Assembly: GCA_032622095.1 (NCBI GenBank)
Contig: CP136064.1
Coordinates: 253,582,484-253,646,483 of the forward strand
Reading direction: 5' to 3'
Length of the DNA: 64,000 nucleotides
Origin: Siphonodentalium dalli
Lineage: Eukaryota > Mollusca > Scaphopoda > Gadilida > Siphonodentaliidae
In this document: one piece after another, positions 46,165 through 58,255 of the stretch
Layout: the number at the start of each line of letters is the position of its first letter
Position numbering within the stretch: the stretch's first letter is position 1
Notes under the pieces: model-generated
Told to the model about the DNA's origin: nothing
Database searches by the model: none
The model's input: only the letters and a program-made list of their open reading frames with translations
Translations under genes and position numbers: made by a program

Positions 46165-47139
46165 CAGTGTCATTGACACTTTCATTTTTTTTTTTCCGCC
46201 CAATTTTTGGGACCCACCCCCAAAATCTTACAAAAAACATAAAATATAAACCAAATCATAGCCTAGCAAAGAATTGTTCCGTTTCTTATTATTTAATACT
46301 ATTCCCAGCATTTTAATAAACCTCTAAACTGTTCTAAAGGGAGATAATTCTATTAGTATAAAATGTGGAAATGCTGAATGCATGCACATAGTACTGTGTT
46401 TACTCTATATTAATAGACGTACGCCTCTCATCTTTAGGGGGAGGGTTGATTTTTCTGCCTTTGATACAAAATGATGCGACCAACAGCGATAAGTGATATA
46501 TTCGACGTAGCAAATTGGCAATAGTTTTCCACGGTATAAAATAATTGGGCATAACTATCTTACTTCTGATTTTATAAGAAACGAAAGACAACGTTTTGCG
46601 TGAATCGTCATATTCTTCTCACCCTAAAAATTATTTGACGTCACATGACGTCATGACTGTCGTTCCGAGTTTCAATGGTTACATGTATTACCTTACTCTG
46701 GTTATCGCCCCATTCACACGTATCAAAATTGGACGAATATCTCTTCTCAAAAGGTGTGAATATACTCTGTCAAATATGTCGGCTTTATTTAAAAAATGAC
46801 CGATTTTATCACCAGGTGCCTCAATAAAACCACGCGGTGCGAAAAAAGTCCGCCTATCTGACAAATCCAACATACGGATTCCGAAAGTTAAGTGTTCATG
46901 CTAACCAAAAATGTAAGTCTCATAAATTCCCTCTCCAGGCGATACCTATGTCCATATTTGCCTAGACTATTAGAGGTCATAGCGTTAGATCACGTTAACG
47001 CTTAACCGGCCGATGCATTTGACTGTTTCAGACGTCTTTGCGATATCTCGGGCACCGATGGTAATTTATCTTTACGTTGAAACTTATGAGGCGCGTGTAT
47101 ATTCTTGAGTGGAAATCAAATCGGGTTAAACTGGCGGAT
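46165..47139. other. No gene recognised
   Basis: Apparently single-copy sequence; short frames on both strands near 46600-46870 are not supported. Confidence 0.45.
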
Positions 47140-47315
47140 TTTTACGGACGAAATTTGATGCATAGGGTATCTCGGTATCCGCTGGACCGATTCCAGGTAT
47201 CCGCAGGGCCGATTTCCACCATTTTTGGGGTGTTGGTGTTTGACCCCACCTGACCTTGACCTTCAAAATGGTCAATTCAGGGTCAAATCCCGGACGAAGT
47301 CGGGTCACCTTCTAG
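47140..47315 (+). mobile_element. Helitron-like 3' end (H0)
   Basis: Ends with the hairpin CCCGGACGAAGTCGGG, TCACCTT, then CTAG followed by T at 47316. A short GC hairpin just before CTRR and a 3' flanking T is the Helitron 3' terminus. Upstream sequence (TGACCTTGACCTTCAAAATG, GGTCAAATC) matches the end of H4. The 5' end was not found. Confidence 0.55.
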
Positions 47316-47865
47316 TCTTCTATCTATCTCATATATATTTTGAAGACCTCTGTCTGTATGTATGTTTGTTTGTTTGTTTGTTTGTTTGTCTGTCTGTCTG
47401 TCATTTATACAAATCTACGATTCTCGACCGATCGGGACGAAACTTGGTACGTGTATGTAGTTTGACCAGGCGGTGAACGTTGTCGTATTGGCGAGCCCGT
47501 GCGGCGCCCGCTTCGCGCATGCGCAGACGAGATCTCGGAAACGGGTGGAGCTATCGACTTGAAATTTGCTATGTGAATGTATCTTGCCCCGGATGCAAAT
47601 TTTATCGAGTCGCCGAGCCCGTGCGGCGCCCGCTTTGCGCATGCGCAGACGAGTTCTCGGAAACGGGTGGAGCTATCGACTTGAAATTTGCTATGTGAAT
47701 GTATCTTACCCCGGATACGAATTTTATCGGGTCGCCGAGTCCGTGCGACGCCAGCTTCGCGCATGCGCAGACCAGATCTTGGAAACGGGTAGACCTATCG
47801 ACTTGAAATTTGGTTTTTGAATAGCCCGGATGAATAGCCCGGACAACGTCGGGCTCATCGGCTAG
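47316..47865 (+). mobile_element. Helitron-like unit H1
   Basis: Starts TCTTCTATCTATCTC...TATATATTTTGAAGACC directly after H0's CTAG. Then comes a (TGTT)n/(TGTC)n stretch at 47361-47401 and three units of 122 bp (CGACTTGAAATTTG at 47555, 47677 and 47799). Ends with AGCCCGGACAACGTCGGGCT, CATCGG and CTAG at 47862-47865. Core repeats plus a 3' hairpin resemble Helentron-associated (DINE/pearl-type) elements. Non-coding. Confidence 0.65.
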
Positions 47866-48582
47866 TACTATATATTTTGAGAACTCCTTGTATTCGAGAG
47901 ATAGCCCACACCTTCCGGACCTCAATGATATGATCGTGAATGAGTATTGATATACCCCACTAAACTTTGACAAACACCAGTAATGGTGTGTAGATCATTT
48001 ACATATCTCTCCTATATATTTTGATACAATCTATCTAATTTACATATCTCTCTTATATATTTATGTTTGTGTGAGTGTTGTACTTCATACAAATCTACGA
48101 TTCTCAACCGATCGGGACGAAACTTGGTACGTGTGTGTAGTTTGACCAGGCGGTGGTCGTTGTCGTATTGGCGAGCCCGTGCGACGCCCGTGCAGCGCAC
48201 GCGCAGACGAGATATCGGAAACGGGTGGAGCTATCGACTTGAAATTTGCTATGTGAATGTATCTTGCGCCGGGTACAAATTTTATCGGGTCGCCGAGCCC
48301 GTGCGACGCCCGTGCAGCGCATGCACAGACGAGATCTCGGAAACGGGTGGAGCTATCGACTTGAAATTTGGTATGTGAATGTATCTTGCGCCGGGTACAA
48401 ATTTTATCGGGTCGTCGAGCCCGTGCGACGCCAGCTTCGCGCATACGCAGACTAGATCTCGAAACTGGTGGAGCTACCGGGTACAAATTTTCTTATTGAA
48501 ACGCGTGGAGCTAAAAATTTAAAAAATATATAAAAAAATGTCATGTTTCGGACAAGCCGCCGGTGGCGGGCTAACCTGCTAG
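47866..48582 (+). mobile_element. Helitron-like unit H2
   Basis: Begins TACTATATATTTTGAGAACTC at the CTAG of H1 and ends AGCCGCCGGTGGCGGGCT-AACCTG-CTAG (48579-48582). Two complete 122-bp core units (48235, 48357) with partial flanking units. It shares its first 400 bp or so almost exactly with H3. Confidence 0.65.
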
Positions 48583-49430
48583 TCTATCTATACTATATAT
48601 TTTGAGAACTCCTTGTATTCGAGAGATAGCCCACACCTTCCGGACCTCAATGATATGATCGTGAATGAGTATTGATATACCCCACTAAACTTTGACAAAC
48701 ACCAGTAATGGTGTGTAGATCATTTACATATCTCTCCTATATATTTTGATACAATCTATCTAATTTACATATCTCTCTTATATATTTATGTTTGTGTGAG
48801 TGTTGTACTTCATACAAATCTACGATTCTCAACCGATCGGGACGAAACTTGGTACGTGTGTGTAGTTTGACCAGGCGGTGGTCGTTGTCGTATTGGCGAG
48901 CCCGTGCGACGCCCGTGCAGCGCACGCGCAGACGAGATATCGGAAACGGGTGGAGCTATCGACTTGAAATTTGCTATGTCAATGTATCTTGCGCCGGGTA
49001 CAAATTTTATCGGGTCGCCGAGCCCGTGCGACGCCCGTGCAGCGCATGCGCTGACGAGATCTAGGAAACGGGTGGAGCTATCGACTTGAAATTTGCTATG
49101 TGAATGTATCTTGTGCCGGGTACAAATTTTATCGGGTCGCCGAGCCCGTGCGACGCCCGTGCAGCGCATGCACAGACGAGATCTCGGAAACGGGTGGAGC
49201 TATCGACTTGAAATTTGGTATGTGAATGTATCTTGCGCCGGGTACAAATTTTATCGGGTCGTCGAGCCCGTGCGACGCCAGCTTCGCGCATACGCAGACT
49301 AGATCTCGAAACTGGTGGAGCTATCGGGTACAATTTTTTCTTATTGAAACGCGTGGAGCTAAAAATTAAAAAAATATATAAAAAAATGTCATGTTTCGGA
49401 CAAGCCGCCGGTGGCGGGCTAACCTGCTAG
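48583..49430 (+). mobile_element. Helitron-like unit H3
   Basis: Begins TCTATCTATACTATATATTT and ends with the same hairpin and CTAG (49427-49430) as H2. Offset from H2 is 725 bp; it has one more 122-bp core unit. A few substitutions only, for example GCTATGTCAATG for GCTATGTGAATG. Confidence 0.7.
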
Positions 49431-50134
49431 TCTATTATATATTTTGGAAGATCTGTGTGTCTGTAATCGATGGACTCGAAAATGGCCGAGCCGATTTCGA
49501 TGAAACTCAGTATGTGGGGGTATTTTCGGCCGCGGAGTGACATAGGCCTATTAATTTGCCCGCGGGACGTGACCTTGACCATGAAATCGGGTAATTCCAA
49601 GGTCAAACGCCCGATTATCACGGGATTTCGATGAAACTTGGTATGTGGGGATACCTTCGGCCGGGGAGTGGCATAAACCTATTAATTTGCCCGTGCGACG
49701 TGACCTTGACATCGGGTCATTTCAAGGTCAAACGCCCGAATATCACGGGATTTCGATGAAACTTGGTGTCTAGGGATACTTTCGTGTGGGTAGTCTCATA
49801 AGCCTATCATTTGCCCGTGCGACGTGACCTTGACCTTGAAATTGGGTCAATTCAAGGTCAAATCGCGATTTTTGATGGGATTTTCACGAAATTTGATACA
49901 TAGGGTTACTTTTGTCTACTGAGTGTTTTGGACGGGTCAAATCGTTACCCCGACCTGACCTTGACCTTCAAAATGATCAATTCAAGGACAAATCGTGTAA
50001 AACAGGATGGATTTCGACAGGTACTTTTGTCCGGGCAGTGTTTTTGACGGGTCAAATCGTTACCCCAACTGACCTTGACCTTCGAAATGGTCAATTCAAG
50101 GTCAAACCCCGGACGAAGTCGGGTCACCTTCTAG
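49431..50134 (+). mobile_element. Helitron-like unit H4, different core
   Basis: Begins TCTATTATATATTTTGGAAG and ends CCCCGGACGAAGTCGGG-TCACCTT-CTAG (50131-50134), the same terminus as H0. Its core is GGGATTTCGATGAAACTTGG plus TGACCTTGACC...GGTCAAACGCCCG units of about 110-130 bp. Confidence 0.6.
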
Positions 50135-51249
50135 TATATATATAAAGCTGTATTATCATAAAGGTCACGTTCGACCATTGAAGGATTTCCCCAACGTTCA
50201 CAGCTATTGCCGTCGAAACTATAAATTGTTCTTTAAACATACCCAGTGAAATAAATGCCCTACAGTTCCTGACATTGTTTTGAATAATACCGCCCACATA
50301 CTGACACTAACCATGGGAGAGGATAACAACAACGCATACCTTTATTCTATGAAGACATTATCCTTTAGCATAGTATTATCCAGACACAATTACTAGTATA
50401 TGTCTGGTCAAGTTGATTCAGAACGGCTTCGAAACGGATGTAGAAATACAATCTTACCACACCAAAAACACCGACACGCATGGCATTCTATATCTGAAAC
50501 ATGCACCTGGTGTAGAGTGGTGTATACCGTGGCCCATTTCATTCCCAATACCATGTCGCATGTCCACAAACTAGCACCACGAGTATTGTTCTTCTCTGCT
50601 GGGAGCTCTTCGACGAGACGACTGTGGGACGTCACACATATTGCTTAGGTGTGGGTAGTCGGTACGATAGACATCTGTCCAAGGGAATGAGAGAGCTAGC
50701 ATCCTTCGAAACACTGCCGAAGTTGTCCACGTATGCCAATGTATTAACTAAGTTTGTGAGTTGACGAACCATATATTGAGAAATGACTAGCTATCTGGGG
50801 TATGAGAAAGACATACAGCAGAGATGACCTTCTGTAAGCTTGTATACTCATCGACCATATGCCTTTCTAGTTCAATATGACGCACAAATCCCATATTTAG
50901 CAAGTATGTAAAATCGTAAGCTAGACACCGGAAAATGAATTGTTTGAAACGTTATGATTAGAGGGACCCTTCTCCCAGGAAGTGTTGAATACTTTGTCGG
51001 TGTGAGCGACCTAGATTTATCATAAAAAGAAATGAAAGCTGTTTAAGATAATTATGGACTTGGTAAATCAGAATCTGTTATCAGGTAATTGTTCTAGTAT
51101 GACTATTCGGCGAACCTACGGCGCTAAGTGGAGAATGGATTTTGAAATGCCACATCGCGATTATGAATTGTGGGTTCTTGTCCTTCCAGAAGGATTCGAG
51201 CTATGTTATGCGTTTTGAGACATTTAAACTTTAACTAATAGATCGTGTA
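50135..51249. other. No gene recognised
   Basis: Single-copy sequence; overlapping frames near 50400-50650 on both strands are unsupported. Confidence 0.45.
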
Positions 51250-52380
51250 TGTACAGTTTCGTCCATATATATCGATTATATGACCAAAAAGTTGAAATTA
51301 GTATGTGAAAATATCGACTTCTTTTCAATTTCTGGTCGCCAGATTAGCCGCCATCTTGACTGAGTATCAGTTGCCAAACTCAAACTTCATGTCAATATTC
51401 CATATCAACATGTAGTGGTGTGTAGAATTCGCGAAACTATAACACCCAACGTAATAAAGTAAAGGAAGAGGCGTGTTTTCAAATTTTGGTCGCCATTTTG
51501 GCCGCCATCTTCGATTTGGAAAACCATTTCTTGCATGAGATTAAGGTAATTACTTCACCTCAGTATTTCTAACTCAATTATAAGCATGGGTGGAGTTGTC
51601 TCGACAATAATGCTCAATGATGTGAATATGAGGGATTTTCGGTGATTTTTCAAAATCTGTCCACCATTGTGGGCGCCATTTTGGATTTGGGGGAGTTTTA
51701 TTTGGCTGTGATATAATGACAGTTCTTCGCATCAGTGTTTCCAACTCGCAATAGTAAGCAGGTGTGGAGTTGTCATGACAATAAGTTCAATAACGCTCAC
51801 TGATGTTAAAATTAGCGATTTTTTGCCATTTTGGCAGCCAACTTGAATTTGGGTGAATTTCACCCTGATCAGGTATAAAAGGAATCCTAGCCCGGGTATC
51901 ACCTGCACATATATATATTCATAGGTGGAGTTATGATATCAATAACACTCACTGATTCGGGACAGACATTGCGTTATCAGCGTCATTTCGGCTTTGACTA
52001 TACCGCCATTTGGGAAAACGTGATATCGGACAAAGATACCCAGCAAGGAATGTATATTATGAATCCATTGTGTTCCTCAGTGACTCTTCTATACGATAAA
52101 TGTATAAAATCACGCCAAGATGTCCACGTTTTCCCACAGAGACAAACGAAATGTGTTGAAATGTCAAAAAATAGCAATTGTTCACATTCCGGCGGCCATC
52201 TTGGATTTTGGTGTCGGATTTTTGGCTAATTTGTAAGGGTTGTATATTAGCATAATGAATCGAGCCGAAAACAAGACCGCATATATGATAACATGTTAAC
52301 TATAACGGCGATCAAAGAGACCTGGTGCATATAAACAAAAATGGCCGCCATGATGGACGCAATCTGGCCTGGATTTTCTG
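51250..52380 (+). repeat. Degenerate tandem region with CCGCCATCTTG-like motifs
   Basis: Segments TTAGCCGCCATCTTGACTG, TTGGCCGCCATCTTCGATTTG, GGGCGCCATTTTGGATTTGG, GGCGGCCATCTTGGATTTTGG and ATGGCCGCCATGATGG recur every 150-300 bp, with TGGAGTTGTC-like and CTCACTGAT motifs between. This resembles the 43283-46164 core but is far more diverged. Confidence 0.45.
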
Positions 52381-52555
52381 CGGCCACTTTTGCTTCTTGT
52401 TAACAACCGAAAGAAATTAGAGAAGACATTTAGAAAGAAATTTAGTGGGGTGAAGTTAAGTCCTGGTGGGGTGCAGAGCTCGACCAATATCTCCTGGACT
52501 AGTATTCCTGTTATAATAGTCACATCGTCACAGAACGAACATTAACATATAGACA

Positions 52556-52742
52556 GATTTTGTTCTTATACCAACACCAATCATACATATCGAGTGATAA
52601 GGATGTTATTGTCAAGTTCGTACGCTTTGTTATGTAAACAAAACCAAAGACGTTACAGAACATGGCTTTTGTTTACATAACACAACATACGAACTTGACA
52701 ATTATTTCCGCGATATTTATGATTGGCATAAGAACAAAATAT
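52556..52742. repeat. Long hairpin with TTGTTTACATAACA arms
   Basis: ATTTTGTTCTTATACCAAC...ATTGTCAAGTTCGTACG...TTGTTATGTAAACAAAAC folds onto TTTTGTTTACATAACAC...CGAACTTGACAAT...GGCATAAGAACAAAAT. The tip is at GACGTTACAGAAC. The right arm runs into family L copy 2 (52690-52840). The inner arm resembles family E ends. Confidence 0.75.
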
Positions 52743-52840
52743 GCCTATATTTTAATATTCTTTCTGTTAATGGCAGTTTTAATGGGCGTTACTTTTTTTA
52801 ACAGCATACCCACCGCGAAGGCCACCCATGCCTTTAAAGC
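52690..52840 (+). repeat. Family L copy 2
   Basis: GACAATTATTTCC, ATTTATGATTGG, CTATATTTTAATATTCTTTC and AATGGCAGTTTTAATGGG match 33170-33325. A 102-codon hydrophobic frame here starts inside the hairpin and is not conserved in copy 1. Confidence 0.55.
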
Positions 52841-52866
52841 TACCAAACCAATAAGTGATTATACTG

Positions 52867-53080
52867 ATTGTTGGCAGTTTGCCTTGCTTTCAGCAGTTAT
52901 GATAATGTATCGGAATAAGTGTGGTACACACCACATCTTTGTTCTTGTATGCGGACCGGCACCACCCTAGAGGACAAAATGTGAGATATATTCTCCCTAA
53001 AATGTGCCACTTCTCCCTATTTTTGTCATAGTGAGAAGTGACTCACATATACCACAATGCATATTTCAAAACAGCATATT
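52867..53080 (+). repeat. Family H copy 2 (no insertion)
   Basis: GATTGTTGGCAGTTTGCCTTGCTTTCAGCAGTT through ACCACAATGCATATTTCAAA; serves as the uninterrupted counterpart of 41538-42230. Confidence 0.65.
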
Positions 53081-53120
53081 TGAAGTGTTTTTTGAAGTGT
53101 TGACTATATGAAATCATGTA

Positions 53121-53787
53121 CCACAGTCCTAGGAATAACTGAGTATAATATTAATTAAAGGTACTCAATCCGAACAGAGGGTCCCCATCTCAACAGATTC
53201 CAACAACAACAATCCGATCAGAGGGTCCTATATTACTATTTCTTTGGCTTTGGTGGTAAAAAATATTTGATTCGAGTCGAGGAACCCATCAAACAAAGCT
53301 CAGAGTTATTAGATATTGATTTTTGAAATTTGTTATGTTCTCGAGATGAGTACTAATAATTGCCGTCAATTTCGTATCCTGCTCGAGATTTGTACACCAA
53401 AACTCTATTCAAACAGACAAGGATGGATAACTCTTAAATCAAGTGGTAATAATAACGCAATTTTGACTGAGATCTGGGCCAGAAAGTATTCCCGATAATG
53501 AAAAATAATAGATTTCTAAAATTGATATCTAACAAATCTGAGCTTTGATGGGTGACTTCCTCGACTCGAATCAAATATTGTTAAAGCCATTGAAATAGTA
53601 ATTGAGATGAGTTTTATCGGATTGAGTACCTTTAAATGAACTAAACATTACCTTATAAATATATAAATCCTTTTTTTTTATATATATGAAATTGATATAT
53701 TATAAAAAGGATTTATATATTTATACTTAAGGTAGTGATTACTTCATTTAATTAATATTATATTCAGTTATTCCGGGACTGTGGGTG
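53121..53787. repeat. Hairpin element interrupted by G6
   Basis: CCACAGTCCTAGGAATAACTG...ATAATATTAATTAA (53121-53158) pairs with TTAATTAATATTATATTCAG...CGGGACTGTGG (53748-53787). An inner hairpin at 53636-53750 (CATTACCTTATAAATATATA and its complement) follows G6. Confidence 0.7.
53159..53631. mobile_element. Family G copy 6
   Basis: TTAA at 53155-53158 and 53632-53635. Reverse-oriented match to G3, sharing its extra CAACAGATTCCAACAACAAC segment (at the left here) and its inner CTCGAGATGAGTACTAATAA sequence. Confidence 0.85.
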
Positions 53788-54136
53788 TACTTATTCATAA
53801 TATTAAATGCTATTATAAATTATCTCTTGCGTTGCATATATACATGTTTTAGATCACAGAAAGGTGAAGATAGAGAGTAAATTGAACTTCAGACTTTATA
53901 GAGGAGCGGTCTTGACCAGAATTTTTTTTTTTTTTTTTTTTTTTTACACAGGGAAAAATTATATATCATATGAAAGTAGAAGATGTCGGCTTCATGTTCC
54001 GCCCTGCTGTAAAATGTGAAAGTGGTGCCGTTGCCATGGAAACGGAATGTAAACAATGTAGACACATTTTGAGATAAAACCTTTTCAGGATAGGAACAGA
54101 CGTTGAAGATCATTTGTTGATTATTTGTCCATTATA

Positions 54137-55150
54137 ACTATGTTCCAACTATTCCAGTATTAAATAAGATGCACATGTAGGTTATAAGGGTCTTTATTGC
54201 CATTTTGGGGTGAAAATTGGTGAATTTTGCAAAATATGCGATAATTTTGGAATTGGAGCATTTATTGGATACTACATTGGTTACAGTAATAATTTATGCA
54301 TAATATGATGGCATCATATGTGTACTTAAAATAAATCTGGATAAAACTTCTAAAAAGGCCCAATACCCTGAGAAATACCTGTTACCATGGAAACGATATT
54401 TAAAAATACAAAAAATGCCGTTATTGGAAAGAAATGAAGTCCTATAACCCTTGTGACATAATATAACATTTTGAAATTTGTTTTCTATGACATGCAATTT
54501 TAATCCGGACTTCTGTGTTGTGTAATTGTTGCAGTTTATTAAGCTGTTGTCATGGAAACGGACCAAATTTCGTCAAATAATGATGTTTTTTCAATAAAGC
54601 TGACATTTAAAGCATGTAATTTAAGAAGCAAAGCGTATTATGACAACCAGTTATAGATGTCTCAAAACCTGTTTCAACGATAACTATGTTCCAACTATTC
54701 AAGTAGTAAATATGAATCACATATAAGTTTTGAGGGTTTTAATGCCATTTTTAGGTGAAAAATTTTGATTTTTCCAAAAAATGTGATAATTTGGGAATTG
54801 AAACATTTATTAGATACTACATTGGTTACAGGAATAATTTATACATATTATGATGGCTTCTTACGTTTGCTTCAATCTAATTTTGATAAAACTGCCGAAA
54901 AAGCTCAATACCCTGAGAAATACCTATTACCATGGAAACGATATTGAAAAATACCAAAAAATGTCATTATTGGAAAGAAATGCGATACAAATTAACTTTT
55001 TGAATGTTTTGTTCTATGACATGCACAATTAATCCAGACTTCTTTGTCGGATCACTGTTGTGGTTTATTCAGTTGTCGTGGAAATGGACCATATTTTGCC
55101 AAATAATGATATTTTCTCCTATAAACTGGACATTTAAAGTGTTCAATTTT
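54137..55150 (+). repeat. 545-bp direct repeats of the left arm
   Basis: AACTATGTTCCAACTATTC at 54137 recurs at 54682, and the rest of the unit follows in order (CATTGGTTACAG-AATAATTTAT, ACCATGGAAACGATAT, TTATTGGAAAGAAATG, TCTATGACATGCA). The mirrored right arm shows the same 545-bp spacing (AATAAATGTTCCAATT at 61338 and 61883). Confidence 0.8.
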
Positions 55151-55381
55151 ATAAATTACCATTATGTGAATGCACCCTGACATATAATATTCATCATTTT
55201 ATTCCCAATTTCTCAGGTGTTTCTTTGGATTTGGACAAAAATTGTCTAAATAGTGATATGTTTTGCACAATTTGTTTTTATTTTATCGGAAATTGTGTGA
55301 AAAATTAAGGGTATATTTAAAAACCAACATCACGTATCAGGAAAATGCAATAATAGGATTTCAAAAGATTCTCAAGTAATA

Positions 55382-57186
55382 TATCCGGTTAATATATCAA
55401 TATGTGGTTAGTTAATCAATAGATGCAGCTTCTTTGCAATTACTAGTATATGGAGCTACTTTGTCAATATAATAGGTTAGTTAGTCAATATATGCAGCTA
55501 ATTTGTCAATATATATTGTTAATTAAGTCAATATATGCAGCTACTTTGCAATTATATGCACTATTTGTCAATATATGTGGTTCGTTAGTCAATATATGCA
55601 GCTAATTTGTCAATATTCGTGGTTAGTTAGTCAATATGTGTAGCTCATTTGCCATTATATGCAGCTAATTTGTCAATATATGCAGCTACTTTGCAATTAT
55701 ATGCAGCTTCATTATCAATATATGTGGTTAGGTAGTCAATATATGCAGCTACTTTGTCCATTAATTTGGTTAGTTAGTCAATATATACATCTACATTGTC
55801 AAAATGTGCAATTGCTTTGACAATATATGCAACTACTTTATGAATATATGTGGTTAATAGTCGTTATATGCAGCTACTTAGTCAATATATGTGGTTAGTT
55901 AGTCAATATATTCAGTTAATTTGTCAATATTTGTAGTTACTTAGTCGATATATGCAGCTAATTTATCGACTAATTTGTTAGATAGTCAATATATGCATTG
56001 TTTTGTCAATATATGTGGTTAGTTTGTCAATATATACATCTACTTTGTCAAAATATGCAATTGCGTTGACAATATATGCAGCTACGTTATCAATATATAT
56101 GGTAAGTTAGTCATTATGTGCAGCTACTTAGTCAATATAAGCGGTTTGTTGGTCAATATATGCATCTACTTTGTCAAAATGTGCAATTGCTTTGACAATA
56201 TATGCAGCTACTTTATCAATATATGTGGGTTGTTAGTAATTATATGCAGCTACTTAGTCAATATATGTGGTTAGTTAGTCAATATATGCATCTACTTAGT
56301 TAATATATGTGGTTAGTTAGTCAATATATGCAGCTAATTTGTCAATTTGTGGTTAGTTAGTCAATAATTGCAGCTAATTTGTCAATATATGTGGTTAGTT
56401 AGTCAATATATGTAGCTCATTTGCGATTATATGCAGCTAATTTGTCAATATATGCAGCTAATTTGTCATTATATGCAGCTATGCATGTTATAAATATATG
56501 TGGTTAATTAGTCAATTTATGCAGCTACATCGTCCATTAATTTGGTTAGTTAGTCAATATATGCAGCTTCTTTGTCAATATATGTGGTCATTTAGTCAAT
56601 ATATACAGCTACTTTGCCGCTATATGCAGCTAATTTGTCAATACATGTATATGCGGTTAGTTAGTCAATAATATCAAACATACCATAGGTCCGCTGAACA
56701 AAGCCTTGTTTTCCGGAGAATTTTGATTTGTCGCGCTATCATAAAATATATGTAAACAGTATATTAAATGATTGTATCATCACTTTATCTTTTTGTATCA
56801 CGGTAAATTATATAGCATTTTGAAGACAGATTAATCGCGGACATATCAGATGATTAATCACATTCAGGGGCTCCACATGTAAATGTTATACGTCTCTTAA
56901 ATGAAATTCTGCTATAGACTAGTAACGGGACGGGACTCTGTCCGAAACAGCATCAACTCAACCGATATCCCAACTGTTGTGGACCGAGAAGACTTTGTCT
57001 ACAGTATATCCAGCTCATTGCTCTTGTCAATATATGTGGTTAGTTAGTCAATATATGAGGTTACTTCGTCAATATGTGCTGTTACTTCGTCAATATATGA
57101 TGTTACTTCGCCAATATCAGCAGTGTATTGCTCTTGCCAATATGTGTAAACAATTAGTCAACATATGCAGTTAATTCGTCATTATA
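55382..57186 (+). repeat. Minisatellite, about 20-bp half-units
   Basis: Alternating GTCAATATATGCAGCTAATT and GTCAATATATGTGGTTAGTTA over 55382-56670 and again at 57000-57186. The gap 56671-56999 is unrelated single-copy sequence. Degenerate, contiguous, non-coding. Confidence 0.85.
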
Positions 57187-57699
57187 TAGACCTCCCAACA
57201 ATTTTTTCGGAGGACAGTAAGAAATATGAGGAAGATATATATATGCAACTCGCGATGTCCCGTTCTTTATAATGATACATTCACAAGAGAATATATGCAG
57301 CTCATTGCTCTTGTCGATATATAATAAAAGGCCGTCCGGCCACAGTGTCCTCCGGAAAAGTGGCTTCATTTGGGGCATCAATTTGATTCAGATATGATCA
57401 CACAAACTAAAGTTATCATCCGGAAACCAGACATTGACAGGATTCTAAGTCGTAACAGGGCCATAACTCTCACATAAATGGGCAGAGAAAACGCATATTC
57501 GAACCTGACCTGTATTTTCGGCTGATAAACTATCATACTAAATTTGATTCAGATATGATCACACAAACTGAAGTTATCATCCGGAAACCAGAAAATTACA
57601 TGTTTCTAAGTAAAAAAAAAAGGGCCATAACTCTCGCAAAAATGGACCGAGCAAACCCTTATTCGAACTTGACCTGTATTTTGGTCTGATAAACGAAAC

Positions 57700-58255
57700 T
57701 GTAATGTCCATATAGACTGCATTATATATAAACGTTTTGTTTGGGTTCCTAAAAGAAGGAACCGATATTTTTATGTGCGTTTGAGTTTGATCGCGTATTT
57801 GTTCGACAGCGAAAGAAAAATAAACTGACCCCATCATATGAAAAAGACACATATGAAGTAATCGATGTGAATGGGTCGATGAACATCGGACAAAATAGTC
57901 AAAGTGTGCACAGTGCGGACAATGATTGCTCATTTGACGTACTGCTAACGGATGACGTTGACGTGGAACCAGAAGTATTGATACCGCTTCGAATTACAAG
58001 AGACAGAAGACCACCCGAGCGATATAGTGACTATGTCTTGGACTAAGTTTGAAAGACGTACACTTAACATTCAAACTAAAGAAAATGGGTGGTGTAATGT
58101 CCATATAGACTGCATTATATATAAACGTTTTGTTTGGGTTCCTAAAAGAAGGAACCGATATTTTTATGTGCATTTGAGTTTGTAACGAATAAAGTCAGTT
58201 CGTGTTTCATCAACTTAATTAACAATATTAGTGTCCACAAGTAACGAACTTTACA
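57700..58255 (+). mobile_element. Ty3/Gypsy-type LTR retrotransposon, massively deleted
   Basis: Five-base duplication GAAAC at 57695-57699 and 58256-58260. The 3' LTR (58093-58255, 163 bp) starts TGTAATGTCC and ends TTTACA. The first 90 bp or so of the same LTR are at 57700-57789; the rest of the 5' LTR and nearly all internal sequence are missing. A purine tract (AAGAAAATGGGTGG) lies directly before the 3' LTR, as expected for plus-strand priming. Confidence 0.85.
57795..58046 (+). pseudogene. C-terminal fragment of a Gypsy Pol/integrase
   Basis: An open frame of 83 codons ending at TAA (58044-58046), joined abruptly to the LTR fragment. It begins VFVRQRKKNKLTPSYE and contains YEVIDVNGSM, the tail of the integrase C-terminal region (GPY/F-type) of Ty3/Gypsy elements, followed by an acidic stretch and the typical end TRDRRPPERYSDYVLD. 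Protease, reverse transcriptase, RNase H and the catalytic core of integrase are all absent, so it is not functional. In a living element this part helps position the integration complex on DNA. Family assignment rests on these motifs and the adjoining LTR. Confidence 0.8.

Noticed and set aside
47405-49430. Overlapping frames of 60-130 codons on both strands
   Set aside because: They follow the 122-bp Helitron-like core repeats and are open on both strands because the unit is GC-rich and lacks stops; no protein similarity.
52662-52970. 102-codon hydrophobic frame
   Set aside because: Starts inside a hairpin arm; the related copy at 33170-33325 does not keep the frame.
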